Source of the DNA: Salinivirgaceae bacterium
Lineage (GTDB): Bacteria; Bacteroidota; Bacteroidia; Bacteroidales; SZUA-534
NCBI GenBank assembly: GCA_017650325.1
Contig: JAGCFC010000212.1
Span: 1-35,613 of the forward strand
Direction of reading: 5' to 3'
Length of the DNA stretch: 35,613 nt
The notes under the pieces: generated by a model
The model's database searches: none
Seen by the model: only the letters and a program-made list of their open reading frames with translations
Told to the model about the DNA's origin: nothing
Position numbers and translations under genes: made by a program
Part shown: positions 31,871 to 35,613 of the stretch, one piece after another
Position numbering within the stretch: the stretch's first letter is position 1
Layout of the letters: each line of letters opens with the position of its first letter

Positions 31871-32956
31871 ATGAAAAAGGCGATTCAAATAGTGTTTTTG
31901 GCGGTTGTATGTCTTATCCTGATTTTCCCGATAATCGGATTCAACAGAAAAGGCGAAGTCTCGGCTATCGAAAACCGCACGTTGGCCGAAAAACCAAAAT
32001 TCAGTTGGGAAAGTTTTGCACCTTACGATTCATATTTTCAGGACCGGTTTGGTGGGCGCGACAGTTTGGTGAGATTCGCCAACTGGTTCGATTACGATAT
32101 TCTCCACCGCAGTCTGCACAATAATCTGGCAGTTGGCGGACGCCACGGATGGCTGTATTACATCAGTGCCACCGACGGCGACAACCTTGCTGATTTCAAC
32201 AAAACAAATCTTCTCAATAAAGAGCAAATTGAGCGATTGAAAACCAACATTCAATCTGTTGTCGAGTGGTGCGACTCCGTAAATCTGAAATATCTGTTTG
32301 TCATATGTCCAAACAAGCATTCTGTCTATCCTGAGAACTACCCCTACAGCCGGCCTGACGGGGAAACCCGTTCTTCTCAAATCGACTCTGTTTTCCGCGG
32401 TCTTGGAGTTGCGTATGTCAACCCGCTCGACACGCTCATCTATATGAAAGACAAAGAAAAAGAGCCTCTCTATTATGAAACTGACACTCACTGGAATCCG
32501 ATTGGCGCCTACTATGCCGCACAACTAATTAAAAATGAGATTGAAAAACAATTTCCCGATATTGAGTTCCCCGCGTGGAACAAGATTGTTGAGGTGGGCT
32601 ACAGCGACACCGATGGTGATATTCTACCTCTGCTAAACATAAAGAAAGCAAGAAGCACCAGACCTGTCGTAAAAAACGGAACAACTTTATATACTGACTA
32701 TTACGAGCAAATTGAAAGCAATGTTCAAGGTCGTTTTCAAACCCGGACCAAGAACAACAAACTGCCAACGGCAATCATTTTCCGGGATTCATTCGGCAAG
32801 GCACTTGTACCCTATCTGTCAACTTTGTTTTCGCACGCCGACTATAACTGGAAACAGTTCCGCAATGCCGACAAGCAGTATGTTCTTCAAAACCAACCCG
32901 ACATTTTGATTTTTGAAGCGGTTGAAAGATATTCGGTTTCAATTGTTGGTGATTAG
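31871..32956 (+). CDS. DHHW/AlgX-AlgJ-like SGNH-type acyltransferase partner
   Basis: 361 aa from ATG 31871 (1 nt after the MBOAT stop). An N-terminal signal anchor (KKAIQIVFLAVVCLILIFPIIGF) places it in the periplasm. Family features: ENRTLAEKPKFSW (about 35-47), DRFGGRDSLVR (about 59-69), the metal- or catalysis-linked DTHWNPIGAYYAA (about 216-228; DxHW) and FRDSFGKALVP (about 305-315) with the serine nucleophile. AlgX and AlgJ are the periplasmic enzymes that accept acetyl groups from AlgI-type transporters and place them on polysaccharide. The two genes are therefore read as one acylation pair; the target polymer is unknown. Confidence 0.88.
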   Translation: MKKAIQIVFLAVVCLILIFPIIGFNRKGEVSAIENRTLAEKPKFSWESFAPYDSYFQDRFGGRDSLVRFANWFDYDILHRSLHNNLAVGGRHGWLYYISATDGDNLADFNKTNLLNKEQIERLKTNIQSVVEWCDSVNLKYLFVICPNKHSVYPENYPYSRPDGETRSSQIDSVFRGLGVAYVNPLDTLIYMKDKEKEPLYYETDTHWNPIGAYYAAQLIKNEIEKQFPDIEFPAWNKIVEVGYSDTDGDILPLLNIKKARSTRPVVKNGTTLYTDYYEQIESNVQGRFQTRTKNNKLPTAIIFRDSFGKALVPYLSTLFSHADYNWKQFRNADKQYVLQNQPDILIFEAVERYSVSIVGD

Positions 32957-33112
32957 TTTAGTTTTAAGCCCACAAATGACCTCAAACGGTAACCATAACG
33001 CAACACTGATGTAAAAATATCGTCGTTACGTGAAAATTTGGGCATTAATTGCAATATAAACACCATATTTGGCGTTTGAAATTGATAATCGCGCAAGGCA
33101 ACAATAATCGCA

Positions 33113-34540
33113 ATGAAGGAAAAACGACCACGCCTGCAAGTAGTCAAATATATGTCGTCAGACTATGTGGCAGCATTGTGCGCATGGGTATTGCTTTTCA
33201 TCTATCGCAAAAAGTTGGTTCTCACCGACATAACAAACTTCGATATTATTGCGTCGGGCGAACCCACTCTGATATTCGGCATCATTATCATCCCCATTTT
33301 TTGGATTCTGCTCTACTACATTGCAGGTGAATATGACAACATATACCACAAATCACGATTGAAAGAGTTCGGCAGCACTGCATTCGTAAGCCTTTTAGGC
33401 GTGGTCATTATCTTTTTTGTGCTGATTCTCGACGATGACATCGTCACCTACCGCAACTATTACCGGTCGTTTCTCTACCTGCTCGGCGTCCATTTCGGGC
33501 TAACCTACACCTTCAGACTACTGCACACCAACGCAACAGCCAAACAGATACAAAACCGCGAAATTGGTTTTTCGACACTCATCATCGGCTGTGGCGAACA
33601 GGCGCTGAAACTCTACAACGACATTACAAGCAAACCCAAATCGGCGGGCGAGCACTTTGTTGGCTACATCGACATCAACGGCGGCAGCCACAATCCAGAA
33701 CTAGCCAGCCGCATACCTTGCATGGGCACCATCGACAACCTAATCGAAGCCATAAACAGCAACAAGATCGAGGAGGTGATTATTGCCGTTGAGCCCGACG
33801 AGAAACCAAAATTGCAAGAGATCATAATAAAGGTGAAATCGACGCCGGTCGAAATCCGCGCCGTGCCCGACATTCTCGACATTATCTCGGGTAATGTTCG
33901 CATGTCATCAATTTTCGGGGTTCCGCTCATCGAATTGTCGCATGACACCATGCCCGCATGGCAGGCCAACGTTAAGCGATTTATGGATGTAACAGTCTCT
34001 GTAATAGCAATTTGTTTACTAATGCCGATTTACATTATTATTGGCGTTTGCGTCAAACTCTCGTCTAAAGGACCGATATTCTACCTTCAGGAGCGAATGG
34101 GGCGCTATGGCAAACCTTTTAATATCATTAAGTTCAGGACAATGATTATCGATGCCGAAAAGTACGGCCCCGCGCTCTCAAGCGATGGTGACCCGCGTAT
34201 CACACGGCTGGGGCGGTTCATGCGCAAAGTCCGACTCGACGAACTGCCACAATTCATCAATGTGCTGAAGGGCGATATGTCGCTTGTTGGGCCACGCCCC
34301 GAACGAGCCTTCTACATTGAGCAGATTGTGCAGAAAGCGCCGCACTACTACACTGTTTTCAAAGTCCGCCCGGGCATAACATCCTGGGGACAAGTGAAAT
34401 ACGGCTACGCCGAGAATGTTGACGAAATGGTTGACCGACTAAAATACGACATTATCTATCTTGAGAACATGTCGCTCTATCTTGACATTAAAATCTTGAT
34501 TTACACGATTAAAACCGTGCTCGAAGGCAGCGGGAAATAA
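33113..34540 (+). CDS. Polyprenyl-phosphate sugar-1-phosphate transferase (WbaP/WcaJ-like)
   Basis: 475 aa. Four N-terminal membrane helices (about 12-125), then a soluble NAD/CoA-binding-like domain (about 150-275, TLIIGCGEQALKLYNDI), one more helix (about 285-310) and the catalytic bacterial sugar transferase domain. Motifs: KRFMDVTVSVIAICLLMPIY, GPIFYLQERMGRYGKPFNIIKFR split by the conserved QER and KFR, DELPQFINVLKGDMSLVGPRPE (DEL-PQ-N and VGPRPE core), and VRPGITSWGQV. The family puts the first sugar phosphate on undecaprenyl phosphate, starting exopolysaccharide, capsule or O-antigen-like units. It may belong with the acylation genes upstream. In P. gingivalis a WbaP-like enzyme has been linked to the anionic LPS that holds T9SS cargo. 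Confidence 0.93.
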   Translation: MKEKRPRLQVVKYMSSDYVAALCAWVLLFIYRKKLVLTDITNFDIIASGEPTLIFGIIIIPIFWILLYYIAGEYDNIYHKSRLKEFGSTAFVSLLGVVIIFFVLILDDDIVTYRNYYRSFLYLLGVHFGLTYTFRLLHTNATAKQIQNREIGFSTLIIGCGEQALKLYNDITSKPKSAGEHFVGYIDINGGSHNPELASRIPCMGTIDNLIEAINSNKIEEVIIAVEPDEKPKLQEIIIKVKSTPVEIRAVPDILDIISGNVRMSSIFGVPLIELSHDTMPAWQANVKRFMDVTVSVIAICLLMPIYIIIGVCVKLSSKGPIFYLQERMGRYGKPFNIIKFRTMIIDAEKYGPALSSDGDPRITRLGRFMRKVRLDELPQFINVLKGDMSLVGPRPERAFYIEQIVQKAPHYYTVFKVRPGITSWGQVKYGYAENVDEMVDRLKYDIIYLENMSLYLDIKILIYTIKTVLEGSGK

Positions 34541-34596
34541 TTGATAACGCTGAAAGAAACTAATCGGAAAGTTTCGGAAACAAAAAGAAAAAGGCC

Positions 34597-34677
34597 GTCT
34601 AATTGTCAACAATTTAGACTCAAACACGCAAGGTTTGTTCCTTTGTCATTTGACACACATTCAAGACTATCTTGAAT
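34597..34677. other. Cluster of short hairpins between convergent genes
   Basis: Three stem-loops lie in the spacer: GTCTAA/TTTAGAC arms with TTG/CAA (34597-34619, one bulge), TGTCA-TT-TGACA (34643-34654) and ATTCAAGA-CTA-TCTTGAAT (34659-34677). None has a T-run on the side needed for an intrinsic terminator, though they may still stop convergent transcripts. Confidence 0.45.
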
Positions 34678-34690
34678 TCTAAAAATCCTT

Positions 34691-35215
34691 CTACTCGTCT
34701 GTACGGATTTTGTAAACTTTAACCTCGCGTTTGTTCTGCTTATTGATAGAGATGAAGTATTGTTTATCTTTGGTATAGAGCGATTTAACATCCATCTTCA
34801 TCTCGATGTGCGGACAGCCGCGCGGCGTAATATCGCAAGGAATAATGTCTTGTGTGTTCTGCTTGATGTCGAGACGGTGATATTGAGTCGATACGCGCGA
34901 AATTTTCACATAAAACTGCTGATTTGTAGTGTCGATGTAGGCGCTCGAAAAATCGACCCAATCGGTCAGGCGGAAAAGCGCAACCTGCTTCCAATCAGCC
35001 AATGAATAAGCCACAATGAAAGTCGGCTTGTTGCCGTAGTTGACAATTATGTGCTTGCCATCTGGCGAAAGGAAAAGCTCGTTGGCCAAAACCTTTCGCT
35101 GCATATCCGGCTTAAGAGTTACAAGAAATTGATAATCACCACTTTGCGCATTTATATTAATACAAAAGCACAAAGAGAAAAAAGCCATCAGGAGGCCTAT
35201 TTTGAAAAATCTCAT
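34691..35215 (-). CDS. Small secreted protein of unknown function
   Basis: 174 aa. Clear signal peptide (MRFFKIGLLMAFFSLCFCININAQ). The mature part begins GDYQFLVTLKPDMQRKV and contains LSPDGKHIIVNYG, FIVAYSLADWKQVALF and YFISINKQNKREVKVYKIRTDE, which look like two or three beta-propeller or WD-like strands, as in a single-domain fragment or a small beta-sandwich. No catalytic motif or sorting domain. Not recognised as a known family. It has one of the best promoters of the window (35239-35271) and lies divergent from the HdrC-like gene. Confidence 0.7.
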   Translation of the reverse strand: MRFFKIGLLMAFFSLCFCININAQSGDYQFLVTLKPDMQRKVLANELFLSPDGKHIIVNYGNKPTFIVAYSLADWKQVALFRLTDWVDFSSAYIDTTNQQFYVKISRVSTQYHRLDIKQNTQDIIPCDITPRGCPHIEMKMDVKSLYTKDKQYFISINKQNKREVKVYKIRTDE

Positions 35216-35238
35216 AGCAAATTCATTTCGATAACGTG

Positions 35239-35271
35239 CAAATATAAAAAAATTGAAATAAGGAAGTCAAA
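35239..35271 (-). promoter_or_regulatory. Promoter (TTTG-N21-TATATTTG) of the small secreted protein
   Basis: On the minus strand TTTG (35268-35271) and TATATTTG (35239-35246) match both halves of the Bacteroidota consensus with a 21-nt spacer, ending about 24 nt before the start codon. Confidence 0.7.
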
Positions 35272-35437
35272 TGAAAACTCAACTTTAATTCGAATCGGAC
35301 ATAAAAGATGAAATCGAACCGCCATACAAGAGAGAGAAAAAAAACGCTTGTCACAGCCTTTTTTATCCCGCCTTCACTAAGTATAAATACCACCTTTTTT
35401 GGGCATAAAATGGCTATCGCGTCTGCCTATTAACCCC

Positions 35438-35445
35438 TACTTTTG
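35438..35445 (+). promoter_or_regulatory. -7 promoter element before the iron-sulfur protein gene
   Basis: TACTTTTG, 18 nt before the ATG at 35464, fits TAnnTTTG. No clear -33 element. Confidence 0.45.
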
Positions 35446-35463
35446 CAGCGTTAATAGGTGGGT

Positions 35464-35613
35464 ATGGGCAAACTTTACGACCAATTGATGGAAGATGTGC
35501 GTTTTGTCGAGGGACTGAACGCCTGTATGAACTGCGGAATGTGTACGGGTGTGTGTCCCGCGGCGGAATTCTACGATTACGACCCGCGCCGCATTGTGGA
35601 CGAAGTTCAGAAG
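35464..35613 (+). CDS. HdrC-like 4Fe-4S protein, N-terminal fragment (runs off the window)
   Basis: The first 50 codons are visible (MGKLYDQLMEDVRFVEGLNA and on). One complete 4Fe-4S cluster motif, CMNCGMCTGVCP, lies at about residues 21-32, followed by AAEFYDYDPRRIVDEVQ. The spacing CxxCxxCxxxCP and the PRRIV context resemble the C subunit of heterodisulfide-reductase-like complexes (HdrC), which pass electrons between HdrA/HdrB-type partners. The rest and any partner genes are outside the window, so the assignment is provisional. Confidence 0.65.
   Translation, partial: MGKLYDQLMEDVRFVEGLNACMNCGMCTGVCPAAEFYDYDPRRIVDEVQK

Overview
The window looks like chromosomal DNA of a member of the Bacteroidota, most likely order Bacteroidales. 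Evidence: promoters of the TAnnTTTG (-7) type, almost no Shine-Dalgarno sequences, two giant secreted proteins ending in type-IX-secretion (T9SS) sorting domains, a PorZ-like T9SS component, and phosphoglycerate kinase, RecO and COG0523 GTPase sequences that read like that phylum. No genus is claimed. Layout: (1) 1-12300 holds two tandem minus-strand paralogues of 1660 and 1802 aa. Both are secreted multidomain surface proteins with a signal peptide, a charged linker, a propeller-like region, repeated Ig-like domains, a CxxC module and a T9SS C-terminal domain. Around and between them is about 1.5 kb of gene-free DNA containing a family of two-hairpin palindromic units and a heptanucleotide array that stays in phase for 46 units. 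(2) 12500-18000, minus strand: tRNA-Ala(GGC), a NodB-type polysaccharide deacetylase, a TMEM43-family membrane protein, a GH2 beta-glucuronidase-like enzyme and pgk, with clear intrinsic terminators. (3) 18168-20120: tRNA-Arg(CCT) followed by a small island with one Fic-domain protein, which has an unusually strong Shine-Dalgarno sequence. (4) 20158-29044: an RluA-type pseudouridine synthase, a COG0523 GTPase, a probable operon of an MltF-like lytic transglycosylase and a GT2 glycosyltransferase, a class I mannose-6-phosphate isomerase, and the minus-strand pair porZ-recO. (5) 29141-34540, plus strand: yidD, a divergent Gfo/Idh-type protein, an AlgI-like MBOAT acyltransferase with its DHHW/AlgX-like partner, and a WbaP/WcaJ-like polyprenyl-phosphate sugar transferase. 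This suggests export, modification and initiation of a surface polysaccharide. (6) 34691-35613: a small secreted protein of unknown function and, running off the window, the start of an HdrC-like iron-sulfur protein. How the parts may fit together: PorZ is known in other Bacteroidota to act at the outer-membrane end of T9SS, where cargo is attached to an anionic lipopolysaccharide. The giant paralogues are plausible cargo, and the sugar transferase with the acylation pair could help build or decorate surface glycan; that functional link is inference. The least explained structure is the two-hairpin repeat family. Its stems differ from copy to copy but stay complementary, while its loops and linker are conserved. 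The duplicated flanks of the two giant genes differ by one complete extra unit, which gives an internal filled/empty-site comparison. The phase-locked heptad arrays are a second unexplained element. Homology calls were made by eye from motifs, without database searches.
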